DNA of 29,900 nt from an uncultured Eubacterium sp. (GCA_910584345.1 CAJTZX010000047.1:1-29900); one strand, 5' to 3'; positions 1-8,394 are shown, counted from the first letter of the stretch. Notes: a model not told the origin generated them from the sequence alone. Made by a program: numbers and translations.

Positions 1-48
1 CAACACTTTGTCTAAACTGTTGCTTTATTACTTGCCCCACCCCGTGAA
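1..48 (-). repeat. Left copy of 48-bp inverted repeat at window ends
   Basis: Bases 1-48 match the reverse complement of 29848-29895 at 44 of 48 positions, with the first 26 identical. The copy contains the palindromic core CAACA...TGTTG and appears cut by the window edge, because the right copy continues for five more bases that complete a hairpin. I see no protein-coding capacity. It is probably one copy of a dispersed intergenic repeat at which the assembled sequence ends. Confidence 0.8.
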
Positions 49-158
49 AAGTAACAGTAACTGAAAGTAAAACAATATTTTCTAAGGCCAATATTCGTAT
101 ACAATCGATAGATTTTTGCCATTGCTCACAGAAAAAAGGGGATAGAATGCCCGGCTCG

Positions 159-191
159 TTGTGAAATATGTAGAAAAATTAAATTTCACAA
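159..191. other. Leader-region hairpin upstream of J-domain gene
   Basis: A 9-bp inverted repeat (159-167 and 183-191, TTGTGAAAT/ATTTCACAA) with a 15-base spacer lies about 100 bases before the J-domain gene. A weak sigma-A-like pair follows at 201-206 (TTGTAT) and 224-229 (GAAAAT), spaced 17. The dyad could be an operator or a weak terminator of an upstream gene. Nothing else is recognisable between 49 and 285. Confidence 0.3.
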
Positions 192-285
192 TAGAAACAC
201 TTGTATTTTGATTCAATATTAGCGAAAATAAAAGACAGAGTTTATTTACAGTTCAGCCTCAGGCAGAAACAGGAGAGAGAATGGA

Positions 286-1119
286 ATGACAAAACAGGTA
301 GCAGGAGTCCGTTCGGGAAATGGGGGTTTTGCGCATAAGCCGGTCCATCCGCTGAACGGCGCATTTGCAGGCATCCATCAAAATAAACCGGAATTGCTTA
401 GACCGGAACGAAAAACAGAGCTATTAAAATCGGAATATCAAAGACCGGAATCAAAAAATTTGGAATCAAAAACACCGGAATTTCTAAAAGCAGAATTAAA
501 AAAAGCAGAATCGAAAACACCGGATTTGCAACAGTCTGCCGTGAGCCAGAATCAATCGGATTTACACACGCAAAAGCAAAAACATACGATCAAAAGTCCG
601 TCTGAACAGGCATCTGAAAAAATTGTACAAAAACAGCATGAATTCGAAATGTGGCGCAAACAGGAAACGGAGCGTCTGGAGACAGGGCAGCAGAATTTAC
701 GCAGACAGACACGTCAGATTGAGCAGGAACGTATCCAGCTGAATATTGAAAAAGCGCATTTTTATCGTCAGCAGGAGTTTCAGGAGACAAAGAAGAAACA
801 CGAAGAACATCTGCTGGAAATGAAGCGGCAGATTTTGGAAGGGGAACTGTACAAGCTTGCGGAAGAAAAGAAGCAGTTTGAACAGAAAAAGAGTTTTTAC
901 GATCAGGTAGAAGCCTACCAGAAAGAAGATATCCGTACAAAGCCGTCTTCCATACATGGGACGATGTTTTTTGCAGGAGTTAACAGTCAAAGCTCTTTGA
1001 AAAAGCGGTATAAAGATTTATTAAAAATCTATCATCCGGATAATAAATGCGGGGATACGGATGCGATTCAGGAAATTAACCGGGAATATCAACGTCTGAT
1101 GGCAAAGCTGCAGGGGTAG
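286..1119 (+). CDS. J-domain (DnaJ-like) protein with long coiled-coil N-terminus
   Basis: A 277-residue protein whose last 50 residues form a J-domain core: the YHPD motif places the HPD tripeptide at residues 250-252, preceded by a basic helix (LKKRYKDLLKIY) and followed by INREYQRL. J-domains stimulate the ATPase of Hsp70 (DnaK). The rest is unusual. Residues about 40-80 are charged, degenerate repeats of the type SKTPEFLKAE, and residues about 105-210 are a Gln/Glu/Lys-rich predicted coiled coil. There is no Gly/Phe region, zinc finger or client-binding domain, so it is not canonical DnaJ. The start is the ATG 8 bases after AGGAGAGA; an out-of-frame ATG at 281 was discounted. Adjacent prmA and rsmE echo the Bacillus dnaJ-prmA-rsmE order. 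Confidence 0.8.
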   Translation: MTKQVAGVRSGNGGFAHKPVHPLNGAFAGIHQNKPELLRPERKTELLKSEYQRPESKNLESKTPEFLKAELKKAESKTPDLQQSAVSQNQSDLHTQKQKHTIKSPSEQASEKIVQKQHEFEMWRKQETERLETGQQNLRRQTRQIEQERIQLNIEKAHFYRQQEFQETKKKHEEHLLEMKRQILEGELYKLAEEKKQFEQKKSFYDQVEAYQKEDIRTKPSSIHGTMFFAGVNSQSSLKKRYKDLLKIYHPDNKCGDTDAIQEINREYQRLMAKLQG

Positions 1120-1153
1120 GATCCATAAACATATAATAGAAAGGCAGAATATT

Positions 1154-2134
1154 ATGAAATGGAACAAATATACGATCTTAACAACGACAGCCGCGGAAGA
1201 TGTAATCAGCGCGATGCTGGGAGAACTTGGCATCGAAGGGGTTGAGATTGAAAATCATGTGCCGTTAACAGAGCAGGAAACCGGCGGTATGTTTATTGAT
1301 TTCCCTCTGGAGCTGCCGCCGGATGATGGTACGAGCAAAGTCAGTTTTTATCTGGATGCCGGAGCGGATGATAAAAAACTGCTGGAGCAGGTGTATGCAG
1401 CGCTGGAGGAAGAAAAACAGTATTTGGATATTGGTTTGGGTACGATTACAAAGGAACAGACCGAAGATGTCGATTGGATGAACAATTGGAAGCAGTTTTT
1501 TCAGTCTTTTACGATTGGCAATATTTTAATTAAGCCAACCTGGGAACAGTTAAAAACAGAAGATAAAGATAAAATTCTTATAGAGATCGATCCCGGAATC
1601 TCTTTTGGAACAGGAAAGCATGAAACGACCAGACTATGTATTATTCAAATGCAAAAGTATATGAAACTGCTGCAGGATACCGTGCAGGAAGAGGGTCTGC
1701 GTGTGCTTGATGCGGGCTGCGGCAGCGGGATTTTGTCGATCGTTGCGTTAAAGCTTGGCGCTGCACATGTTACAGGTATTGATATCGATGAAAATTGTAT
1801 CACGTCTTCTATGGAGAATATGCAGGTCAATCATCTGGACGCTTCTTTGTGGAATTTTTACTGCGGTAATCTGCTGGAAGATGAAAAGATGCAGCAGCAG
1901 GAAGGAAAAGGCGGTTATGATCTGATAACAGCAAATATTTTAGCGGATGTAATTATTCCAATGGCGCCTTTGCTTATGAAATGTCTGAAAAAGGACGGCA
2001 TTTTGATTACATCCGGGATTATTGACTTTAAACAGCAGGAAGTCCACAAAGCGCTGACGGAGGCCGGCTTTGAAGTGCTTGAGACAAATGTTGACGGAGA
2101 ATGGGTAAACCTTACGGCACGAGCAAAAAAATAG
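1154..2134 (+). CDS. prmA: Ribosomal protein L11 methyltransferase
   Basis: 326 residues, the usual size for PrmA, which uses SAM to methylate amino groups of ribosomal protein L11. The N-terminal half carries the L11-recognition domain. The linker motif DPGISFGTGKHETT is followed by SAM-binding motif I (VLDAGCGSG, residues 184-192) and the acidic end of strand 2 (GIDID). A second conserved segment (LITANIL) fits the catalytic loop of the family. It starts 34 bases after the J-domain gene, preceded by GAAAGG, and is followed after 15 bases by rsmE, so the two are almost certainly co-transcribed. Confidence 0.95.
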   Translation: MKWNKYTILTTTAAEDVISAMLGELGIEGVEIENHVPLTEQETGGMFIDFPLELPPDDGTSKVSFYLDAGADDKKLLEQVYAALEEEKQYLDIGLGTITKEQTEDVDWMNNWKQFFQSFTIGNILIKPTWEQLKTEDKDKILIEIDPGISFGTGKHETTRLCIIQMQKYMKLLQDTVQEEGLRVLDAGCGSGILSIVALKLGAAHVTGIDIDENCITSSMENMQVNHLDASLWNFYCGNLLEDEKMQQQEGKGGYDLITANILADVIIPMAPLLMKCLKKDGILITSGIIDFKQQEVHKALTEAGFEVLETNVDGEWVNLTARAKK

Positions 2135-2149
2135 GAAGGTAGCGGCATT

Positions 2150-2893
2150 GTGTATCAGTTTTTTGTAAAAGAAGAACAGGTAGGAAAAGATTTTATTACG
2201 ATTACAGGGTCAGATGTGAATCATATGAAAAATGTGCTGCGGATGAAGCCTGGTGAGATCGTACGTATCAGCAGTACGGCCGGGCATGATTACAAGTGCA
2301 GCGTTTTGGAACTGACAGATACATTTGTTCAGCTGGATATTCTGGATGCAGGAGTTGCGGGTACGGAGCTGGCAAATAAGATTTTTTTATTTCAGGCGCT
2401 TCCAAAAGGGGACCGTATGGAATATGTAATACAAAAAGCTGTGGAATTGGGCGTTTATGAAATTATTCCTGTTTCCATGAAATATTGTGTTGTGAAACTG
2501 GATCAGAACAAAGCACAGGCAAAGGGAAAACGTTGGCAGGCAATTGCTGAGAGTGCGGCAAAACAGTCGAAACGCAGCCGAATTCCAATCGTACACCCAG
2601 TCATGGATTTTGGACAGGCAGCCGCTTATGCGATGAAATGTGAATGCCGCCTCGTACCATATGAAAATGAACGAGGGATGCAGCCTACAAGGAAAGCGCT
2701 GCAGTCAATCAAAGCCGGAGAAAGTATCAGCGTTATGATCGGGCCGGAAGGAGGATTTGCATCAGAAGAGATTGATGCTCTAAGAGAGCATATGCAAGTG
2801 ATTTCTCTTGGAAAACGGATTCTTCGGACAGATACGGCAGCGGTAACGATGCTGTCGACACTGATGCTGCATTTGGAAATGATGGAACCGTAA
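2150..2893 (+). CDS. rsmE: 16S rRNA (uracil(1498)-N3)-methyltransferase
   Basis: 247 residues of the SPOUT superfamily, which forms a trefoil-knotted SAM site and methylates U1498 in helix 44 of 16S rRNA. The diagnostic knot motifs are present: ALPKGDRMEYVIQKAVELGV, then IGPEGGF at residues 197-203, then LGKRILRTDTAAV near the C-terminus. The N-terminal PUA-like domain (residues 1-70) contains HMKNVLRMKPGE. The start codon is GTG, 10 bases after AGGAAGG. It lies directly after prmA, as in Bacillus, and 21 bases ahead of the cysteine desulfurase. Confidence 0.95.
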   Translation: MYQFFVKEEQVGKDFITITGSDVNHMKNVLRMKPGEIVRISSTAGHDYKCSVLELTDTFVQLDILDAGVAGTELANKIFLFQALPKGDRMEYVIQKAVELGVYEIIPVSMKYCVVKLDQNKAQAKGKRWQAIAESAAKQSKRSRIPIVHPVMDFGQAAAYAMKCECRLVPYENERGMQPTRKALQSIKAGESISVMIGPEGGFASEEIDALREHMQVISLGKRILRTDTAAVTMLSTLMLHLEMMEP

Positions 2894-2914
2894 TCTTTTG
2901 GCAGGAGTATAATC

Positions 2915-4081
2915 ATGGAAGCATATTTAGATAATTCAGCTACAACGAGATGCTCTGAACGAGTGCAGAAAATTGTCTGTGCGGCGATGGATGAGGCATA
3001 TGGCAACCCTTCCTCCATGCACAAAAAAGGAATGGAAGCAGAACACTATGTTCGGGAAGCAGCGCAAAAAATAGCAAAGACGTTAAAAGTATCGGAAAAG
3101 GAGATTATTTTTACTTCTGGAGGTACGGAATCGAACAATCTTGCATTGATTGGAACGGCAATGGCTAACAGACGCAGCGGAAACCGTTTGATTACGACAC
3201 AGATTGAGCATCCGTCTGTTTTAAATACAATGGAATATTTGCGGGAACAGGGATTCGAGATCATTTACCTCCCGGTAGATCAAAAGGGCGTGATTTTACT
3301 GGACGCGCTGCGGGAAGCATTAGATCCTACGACGATTCTTGTTTCTATGATGCAGGTGAATAATGAGATTGGTTCTATTCAGCCAATAGCAGAAGCGGCA
3401 AAGATCATTCATGAGAACAATGCCAGGACGTTATTTCATGTAGATGCGGTACAGTCTTATGGTAAAATGTTGATCCGTCCCAAAACACTGGGAGTTGACC
3501 TGCTGTCAGTGAGCGGACATAAAATACATGGCCCAAAAGGCGTAGGATTTTTATATCGGAAGGAAAAGACAAAAATAAAACCAGTATTATTTGGCGGCGG
3601 ACAGCAGTACGGTCTTCGTTCTGGTACGTATAACGTTCCAGGCATTGCAGGAATGGGGGAAGCAGCGGCAGAAGCTTATGAAAATCTGGAACAAAAAATT
3701 GCCGGTTTGTATGAATTGAAAGACCGTCTGATTGCAAAGACGGCTGCTATCGATGGGATTGTGGTCAATGGCGACGCGGGGCGGGATAGTGCGCCGCATA
3801 TTTTGAATTTGTCTGTTTCGGGCGTGCGCAGTGAGGTAATGCTCCATGCATTAGAGGAATATGGCATTTACGTGTCTGCCGGTTCTGCATGTGCTTCCAA
3901 CCATCCGCAGCCATCCCATACGCTTACGGCGCTTCATTTGGCGCCGGAACGGATAGAATCGGCGCTTCGATTTAGTTTTTGCTGCGGCACACAGATTGGC
4001 ACGAAGGCAGAAGAAATTGATTATGCTGCTGATAAGCTGGCAGAGTTAACGACGAAGCTGCGCAGATATGCGAGACATTAA
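2915..4081 (+). CDS. Cysteine desulfurase (NifS/IscS family)
   Basis: A 388-residue PLP enzyme that takes sulfur from cysteine as an enzyme-bound persulfide. It starts with the class V aminotransferase signature YLDNSATT and has the TSGGTESNN phosphate-binding segment, the HVDAVQ aspartate that holds the PLP ring, and the Schiff-base lysine K203 in SGHKIHGPKG. The loop cysteine that carries the persulfide is C326 in SAGSACAS. Because thiI lies 64 bases downstream, its likely job is to feed sulfur to 4-thiouridine synthesis, as Bacillus NifZ does for ThiI. It could equally serve Fe-S assembly, so I give no gene symbol. Confidence 0.93.
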   Translation: MEAYLDNSATTRCSERVQKIVCAAMDEAYGNPSSMHKKGMEAEHYVREAAQKIAKTLKVSEKEIIFTSGGTESNNLALIGTAMANRRSGNRLITTQIEHPSVLNTMEYLREQGFEIIYLPVDQKGVILLDALREALDPTTILVSMMQVNNEIGSIQPIAEAAKIIHENNARTLFHVDAVQSYGKMLIRPKTLGVDLLSVSGHKIHGPKGVGFLYRKEKTKIKPVLFGGGQQYGLRSGTYNVPGIAGMGEAAAEAYENLEQKIAGLYELKDRLIAKTAAIDGIVVNGDAGRDSAPHILNLSVSGVRSEVMLHALEEYGIYVSAGSACASNHPQPSHTLTALHLAPERIESALRFSFCCGTQIGTKAEEIDYAADKLAELTTKLRRYARH

Positions 4082-4145
4082 ACGCAAGATTTTAATAATA
4101 AGGTACCAAAATCAGAATCAGAAATCAGAAGGAAAGGATACATCT

Positions 4146-5327
4146 ATGTATCAGGCATTTTTAATCAAATACGGCGAGATCGGCGTCAAGGGCAAAAACC
4201 GTCATATTTTTGAAGATACGCTTGTCAGCCAGACGGCAAATGCTTTAAAATCAGTAGACGGTGCATTTACGGTACGTAAAGAAAACGGCAGAATCTATGC
4301 AGAAGCGCAGGCAGAGTTTGATTTTGCGGAGACAGTTGAAGCGCTTACATGTGTGTTTGGAATTGTCGGTATCTGTCCGGTTGTGTTAGTAGAAGACGAA
4401 GGTTTTGAAAAACTGGCACAGACAGTCATTTCCTATGTGCAGAAAGCATTTCCAAGACATGATGTTACGTTTAAGGTAGTGACAAGGCGAGCCAGAAAAA
4501 ATTATCCTATGGAATCGATGGAAGTAAGCGCTGCATTGGGAGAACGGCTTTTGGAAGCATTTCCGCAGTTAAAAGTTGATGTGCATAATCCGCAGATTAC
4601 GCTTCATGTAGAAATACGCAATAAAATCAATCTGTATTCGCAGGTTATTCCGGGGCCGGGTGGAATGCCAGTAGGTACGGCCGGGCGCGCGATGCTGCTG
4701 CTATCCGGAGGAATTGACAGTCCTGTTGCCGGCTATATGATTGCAAAGCGCGGGGTTAAAATTGATGCTGTATATTTTCATGCACCGCCTTATACGAGTG
4801 AGCGGGCAAAGGAAAAAGTCGTAGATCTGGCGAAAGAGATAGCGAAATATGCCGGGCCGATACGGCTGCATGTTGTGAATTTTACAGAAATCCAGCTCTA
4901 TATTTATGACAAATGTCCGCATGACCAGCTGACAATTATTATGCGGCGCTATATGATGAAGCTCGCGGAGCATTTTGCAGCGGAAGATGAGGACTTAGGA
5001 TTGATTACCGGAGAAAGTATCGGGCAGGTTGCCAGCCAGACAATGCAGTCTATGGCTGTGACCAATGAGGTATGTACAATGCCGGTTTACCGTCCGCTCA
5101 TAGGGTTTGATAAACAGGATATTGTAGATATTGCACAAAAAATAGGGACATATGAGACGTCGATTTTACCATTTGAGGACTGCTGTACGATCTTTGTCGC
5201 CAAACATCCGGTCACAAAACCAAATTTGAAGTCTATTTTAAAGTCGGAGACACATTTAGCAGAAAGGATAGAAGCGTTATTTCAAGAAGCAGTAGATACT
5301 GCACAGACAATTCGGGTAGAAGCTTGA
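4146..5327 (+). CDS. thiI: tRNA 4-thiouridine synthetase ThiI
   Basis: A 393-residue ThiI, which adenylates U8 of tRNA and accepts sulfur to form s4U8. It begins with an N-terminal ferredoxin-like domain (LIKYGEIGVKGKNR), followed by a THUMP domain (about residues 60-165) that binds the tRNA acceptor stem. The PP-loop ATP-pyrophosphatase motif LLLSGGIDSP is at residues 184-193. A conserved GESIGQVASQT segment and a FEDCCTIF motif follow. There is no C-terminal rhodanese domain, which is normal for Firmicutes. The frame is open upstream to an ATG inside the previous gene, but the start at 4146 has GGAAAGGA seven bases before it and gives the family length. Confidence 0.94.
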   Translation: MYQAFLIKYGEIGVKGKNRHIFEDTLVSQTANALKSVDGAFTVRKENGRIYAEAQAEFDFAETVEALTCVFGIVGICPVVLVEDEGFEKLAQTVISYVQKAFPRHDVTFKVVTRRARKNYPMESMEVSAALGERLLEAFPQLKVDVHNPQITLHVEIRNKINLYSQVIPGPGGMPVGTAGRAMLLLSGGIDSPVAGYMIAKRGVKIDAVYFHAPPYTSERAKEKVVDLAKEIAKYAGPIRLHVVNFTEIQLYIYDKCPHDQLTIIMRRYMMKLAEHFAAEDEDLGLITGESIGQVASQTMQSMAVTNEVCTMPVYRPLIGFDKQDIVDIAQKIGTYETSILPFEDCCTIFVAKHPVTKPNLKSILKSETHLAERIEALFQEAVDTAQTIRVEA

Positions 5328-5330
5328 GAA

Positions 5331-5355
5331 AAGCCCGCGCCTGTTGGGCGGGCTT
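5331..5355. terminator. Bidirectional terminator between thiI and the HPr-like gene
   Basis: An 8-bp G+C-rich stem (AAGCCCGC at 5331-5338, GCGGGCTT at 5348-5355) with a 9-base loop lies between two convergent genes. Reading on the minus strand the stem runs into TTTTCTC, a fair U-tract for the HPr-like gene; the plus-strand tail is poorer. Confidence 0.75.
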
Positions 5356-5359
5356 GCTG

Positions 5360-5593
5360 TTATGCAGCTAGATAAGGTTTGATAACTTCTAAAATCGCAT
5401 CAAGCTCTTCTTCTGCATGAATTGCCAGATCAATCGGTTTGGAAAGATCCAGACTGAAAATGCCCATAATTGATTTTGCATCAATCACATATCTTCCAGA
5501 AATCAGATCAAAGTCGTAATCAAACTGTGTGATCGCATTTACGAAAGATTTTACCTTGTCGATAGAATTTAATGAAATCTGTACGGTTTTCAT
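5360..5593 (-). CDS. HPr-like protein lacking the phosphorylatable histidine
   Basis: A 77-residue protein with the HPr fold signature AKSIMGIFSLDLSKPIDL, which covers the regulatory serine (S41, equivalent to Ser46 of HPr). HPr normally carries phosphate on His15 from PEP and Enzyme I. Here the active-site loop reads NSIDKVKSF instead of a GxHxRP pattern, and the only histidine (residue 59) lies in the C-terminal half. It therefore cannot work as an ordinary PTS phosphocarrier. By analogy with Bacillus Crh it may act as a regulator modified by HPr kinase. The start has AAAGGAGG at good spacing and its own promoter at 5645-5673. It is monocistronic and convergent to thiI. Confidence 0.82.
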   Translation of the reverse strand: MKTVQISLNSIDKVKSFVNAITQFDYDFDLISGRYVIDAKSIMGIFSLDLSKPIDLAIHAEEELDAILEVIKPYLAA

Positions 5594-5644
5594 TATGTAA
5601 CCTCCTTTTGGTCATAGTATTCAGATGATACTTCATCAAATTTT

Positions 5645-5673
5645 ATAGTACCGTTTTTAATTCAAAAAGTCAA
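5645..5673 (-). promoter_or_regulatory. Sigma-A promoter of the HPr-like gene
   Basis: On the minus strand TTGACT (5668-5673) and TACTAT (5645-5650) are separated by 17 bases, about 50 bases before the start codon. It is the best promoter in the divergent gap towards mtaB. Confidence 0.7.
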
Positions 5674-5702
5674 TATATGAGAAAAGAAAAGAGTAGAAAA
5701 CT

Positions 5703-7085
5703 ATGAAACGAGCAGCGCTCCACAACCTTGGATGTAAAGTAAATGCCTATGAAACGCAGGCTATGCAGCAGCTTTTAGAACAGGCAGGCTATGAAATTGT
5801 CGAATTTCACGAAAAAGCAGACGTCTATGTCATCAATACCTGTTCGGTAACGAACATTGCAGACCGCAAATCCAGACAAATGCTGCATCGTGCGCGCCGG
5901 CAGAATCCACAAGCTATCATTGTGGCTGCCGGCTGTTATGTGCAGGCCAAAGCCCCGGATGTTTTAGAAGATGGAATTGCAGACATTATTCTTGGCAATA
6001 ATAAAAAAGAACATCTGATGGTTATGCTGGAAGAATATCAAAGACGTCATACACCTGTCACAGATATGGAAGATATCAATGCTGGAAAGCAATCTTATGA
6101 AAGGTTATTTATTAGCCGGACAGCAGAGCATACAAGGGCATTTGTTAAAATTCAGGACGGATGTAATCAGTTCTGCAGTTATTGTGTAATTCCTTACGCA
6201 AGGGGGAGGGTGCGCAGCAGACTGTCTTCTGATATTTTAAAAGAAGTGCAGAGTCTGGCGCGAAGCGGCTGTAAGGAAGTTGTATTAACAGGGATTCATT
6301 TAAGTTCTTACGGAACGGACTTCAAAGAAAAAGAATTTGGAAGCAATTTGGCAGCAGACGATGCAGGAGCTAAAGATTTGTATATAGGTAGACAGCCTGG
6401 GTTTCATTTGCTGCAGTTGATTTCGCAGATTCATAAAGTCGCAGGAATCTGCAGGATTCGGCTTGGATCTTTAGAGCCAGGCATTATTACCAGAGAATTT
6501 GTCAGTACACTTGCCGGAATGGAAAAAATTTGTCCACATTTTCACCTGTCGCTGCAAAGCGGCTGTGATACAGTGCTAAAACGTATGAATCGCAAATATA
6601 ACTCTGGACAATATGAACAAAAATGCCAGATATTGCGCGAGTATTTTTCAAATCCTGCAATTACGACAGATGTGATTGTAGGATTTCCGCAAGAGACAGA
6701 AGAGGAATTTTTACAAACAAAACGATTTTTAGAACAGATACATTTTTATGAGATGCATATTTTCAAATATTCCAAAAGAGAGGGAACAAAAGCAGCTGCC
6801 ATGGACGGACAGATACCTGAACCGGTCAAGACAGCACGCAGCGCACAGCTGATTGCACTGGGTGAACAAATGTCCGCACAATACAGGGAGCAGTTTATCG
6901 GAGCGGAAAAAAGTGTGCTTTTGGAAGAAGATTTTGTGTATGATGGAAGAAGATATGAGACAGGATATACAAAAGAATATTTAAAAATTGCGGTCGCATC
7001 GGATCAAAAACGCTCAAATTGTGTAGTAAGAGGTAAAATCACCGGATATTTGACACAGGATATTTATCTTATGGTTGAATTTTAG
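5703..7085 (+). CDS. mtaB: tRNA t6A37 methylthiotransferase
   Basis: A 460-residue radical-SAM methylthiotransferase that converts t6A37 to ms2t6A37 in ANN-decoding tRNAs. The N-terminal UPF0004 domain has the three cysteines of the auxiliary cluster (C11 in LGCKVN, C47 in INTCSV, C78 in AAGC). The radical-SAM triad is C154, C158 and C161 in DGCNQFCSYC. Further signatures are RIRLGSLEP, LSLQSGCD and TDVIVGFPQETEEEF, with a TRAM-like C-terminal part. The start LGCKVNAYETQ assigns it to MtaB rather than MiaB. A segment around residues 203-230 (after SSYGTD) seems longer than I expect for the family. In Bacillus mtaB directly follows rsmE. Confidence 0.95.
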   Translation: MKRAALHNLGCKVNAYETQAMQQLLEQAGYEIVEFHEKADVYVINTCSVTNIADRKSRQMLHRARRQNPQAIIVAAGCYVQAKAPDVLEDGIADIILGNNKKEHLMVMLEEYQRRHTPVTDMEDINAGKQSYERLFISRTAEHTRAFVKIQDGCNQFCSYCVIPYARGRVRSRLSSDILKEVQSLARSGCKEVVLTGIHLSSYGTDFKEKEFGSNLAADDAGAKDLYIGRQPGFHLLQLISQIHKVAGICRIRLGSLEPGIITREFVSTLAGMEKICPHFHLSLQSGCDTVLKRMNRKYNSGQYEQKCQILREYFSNPAITTDVIVGFPQETEEEFLQTKRFLEQIHFYEMHIFKYSKREGTKAAAMDGQIPEPVKTARSAQLIALGEQMSAQYREQFIGAEKSVLLEEDFVYDGRRYETGYTKEYLKIAVASDQKRSNCVVRGKITGYLTQDIYLMVEF

Positions 7086-7103
7086 CGCCGATTATATTAA
7101 AAT
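7075..7103 (+). promoter_or_regulatory. Candidate promoter of the ireB-ruvX operon
   Basis: TTGAAT (7075-7080) and TAAAAT (7098-7103) are 17 bases apart at the end of mtaB, about 58 bases ahead of the ireB start. The operon could also be read through from mtaB. Confidence 0.45.
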
Positions 7104-7160
7104 AGAAAAGAGTAGTGCTTGGATGAAGCAAACGAAAGAAGCAGGAATGAGGTCGTGAAA

Positions 7161-7421
7161 ATGCAGGATAAAAGTAATACACAATTTTTCAGAGTGGAGA
7201 AGGAACCGGAAATTCAGGTAAAGGATATTATTGAGCATGTATATCGTTCTTTAAGCGAAAAAGGCTATAATCCTTTGAACCAGATCGTAGGGTATATAAT
7301 GTCCGGTGATCCAACTTATATTACAAGTCATAATAATGCCAGAAGCATGGTCATGAAAGTGGAGCGTGATGAATTGGTAGAAGAGATACTCAAAGAGTAT
7401 ATCAAAGTAAATTTCCAGTAA
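7161..7421 (+). CDS. ireB: IreB family regulatory phosphoprotein (UPF0297)
   Basis: An 86-residue small protein matching the IreB/YrzL family across its length, with the segments GYNPLNQIVGYIMSGDPTYI and HNNARSMVMK. In Enterococcus IreB is phosphorylated on N-terminal threonines by the Ser/Thr kinase IreK and influences antimicrobial resistance. A matching threonine (T7 in KSNTQFF) is present. The frame is open upstream to 7119, but the ATG at 7161 is preceded by GAGG at 8 bases and gives the normal length. It heads the ireB-ruvX-DUF1292 set, which corresponds to Bacillus yrzL-yrrK-yrzB. Confidence 0.9.
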   Translation: MQDKSNTQFFRVEKEPEIQVKDIIEHVYRSLSEKGYNPLNQIVGYIMSGDPTYITSHNNARSMVMKVERDELVEEILKEYIKVNFQ

Positions 7422-7500
7422 ATATGCAAAAAAGACAGTCCGGTGATACAAAGTACAGTCCGGCCTGTTTGTAATATGGAATAGCAGGAGGGATGAGATC

Positions 7501-7953
7501 ATGCGGATCATGGGACTGGACTTTGGCTCAAAGACAGTAGGGGTAGCGGTAAGTGATCCGCTGCTTGTAACAGCACAATCTATAGAAACGATTTTTCGGA
7601 AATCCCCGCATAAGCTTCGGCAGACGCTTTCGCGAATTGATGAGCTGGTTGCTGAATATGAGGTGGAAAAGATTGTGCTTGGCTATCCAAAGCATATGAA
7701 TAATTCGGAAGGAGAGCGCTGCGAAAGGACACAGGAATTTTGCCGTTTGCTCAGGCAGAGGACAGGACTTGCAGTGATATTGTGGGACGAGCGGCTTACG
7801 ACGTCTGCAGCGCAGCAGATTATGATGGAAAGCGGTGTTCGTCGGGAAAACCGCAAGGAATATGTAGATAAAATTGCTGCGGGGCTGATTTTGCAGGGAT
7901 ATCTCGATTTCATTCAAAGCGGACAGGCTGATGATGTAGCAATTACGGAGTAA
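7501..7953 (+). CDS. ruvX: Holliday junction resolvase-like nuclease RuvX/YqgF
   Basis: 150 residues, with the RNase H-like fold of YqgF. The acidic signature GLDFGSKTVGVAVSDP starts at residue 5, IVLGYPKH is the second strand motif, and DERLTT and DKIAAGLILQGYLD supply the remaining conserved acids. Members have been linked to Holliday junction resolution and to 16S rRNA 5' processing; which applies here cannot be told. An 80-base gap from ireB carries two direct copies of ACAGTCCGG that could form a weak imperfect hairpin. Confidence 0.92.
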   Translation: MRIMGLDFGSKTVGVAVSDPLLVTAQSIETIFRKSPHKLRQTLSRIDELVAEYEVEKIVLGYPKHMNNSEGERCERTQEFCRLLRQRTGLAVILWDERLTTSAAQQIMMESGVRRENRKEYVDKIAAGLILQGYLDFIQSGQADDVAITE

Positions 7954-8009
7954 CAAAAAGTACGGCAGAACAAAAATCTATAACAAGACCAGAACAATAA
8001 AACGATGTA

Positions 8010-8038
8010 GTAACAGGTCGGCATGCCTGAGCTGTTAC
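8010..8038. repeat. GTAACAG-type palindromic repeat
   Basis: Seven-bp arms GTAACAG (8010-8016) and CTGTTAC (8032-8038) surround a self-complementary GGCATGCC. It lies between ruvX and the DUF1292 gene, with no U-tract, so it does not look like a simple terminator. The arms match those of the other palindromes listed at 20309, 21732 and 27252. Confidence 0.55.
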
Positions 8039-8067
8039 AATGACAGTGAACAGAAAGGAACAGGAAC

Positions 8068-8394
8068 ATGGACGATTTAATGCGCGAAGTAGAACAAATG
8101 ACATCAGGAGAACCGAAATACGAAAAAATATCGTTTTACGATGAGGAACAGGATGGTTTCGCAGAATTTTTTATTTTAGAACGGACAAAAGTAAATGGAG
8201 CGGAGTATTTGCTTGCTTCCCAGGAGCTGAATCAGGATTCAGATGGGTATATTTTTAAAGTGGTTGCGGAACATGAAGTAGAAGGTGACGAAGCCTCTAT
8301 GGAGTTAGAGCTGGTGGAAGATGATACGGAGCTGGAAGCAGTCGGAAAAGTATTTGCAGAGCTGTTGAGTGATGACATGAATATAGAAATTTAA
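8068..8394 (+). CDS. DUF1292 family acidic protein (YrzB-like)
   Basis: A 108-residue strongly acidic protein. The family signature is a short beta-rich domain, here ISFYDEEQDGFAEFFILERTKVNGAEYLLA, with the later Y(I)FKVVAE strand. The function is unknown. The family almost always lies after ireB and ruvX in Firmicutes, as it does here, and that context is the main support for the call. AAAGGAACAGG precedes the ATG. RNase J follows after 14 bases. Confidence 0.85.
   Translation: MDDLMREVEQMTSGEPKYEKISFYDEEQDGFAEFFILERTKVNGAEYLLASQELNQDSDGYIFKVVAEHEVEGDEASMELELVEDDTELEAVGKVFAELLSDDMNIEI

Noticed and set aside
590..940. Long minus-strand frames inside the J-domain gene
   Set aside because: They are antisense readings of the coiled-coil codons, with no ribosome binding site or recognisable domain.
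4068..4145. Upstream extension of thiI overlapping the cysteine desulfurase
   Set aside because: The extra 26 residues do not fit the ThiI N-terminus, and the ATG at 4146 has a good ribosome binding site.
7422..7500. Terminator between ireB and ruvX
   Set aside because: The ACAGTCCGG copies form only an imperfect stem with a weak T-run, and ruvX has no clear promoter of its own.
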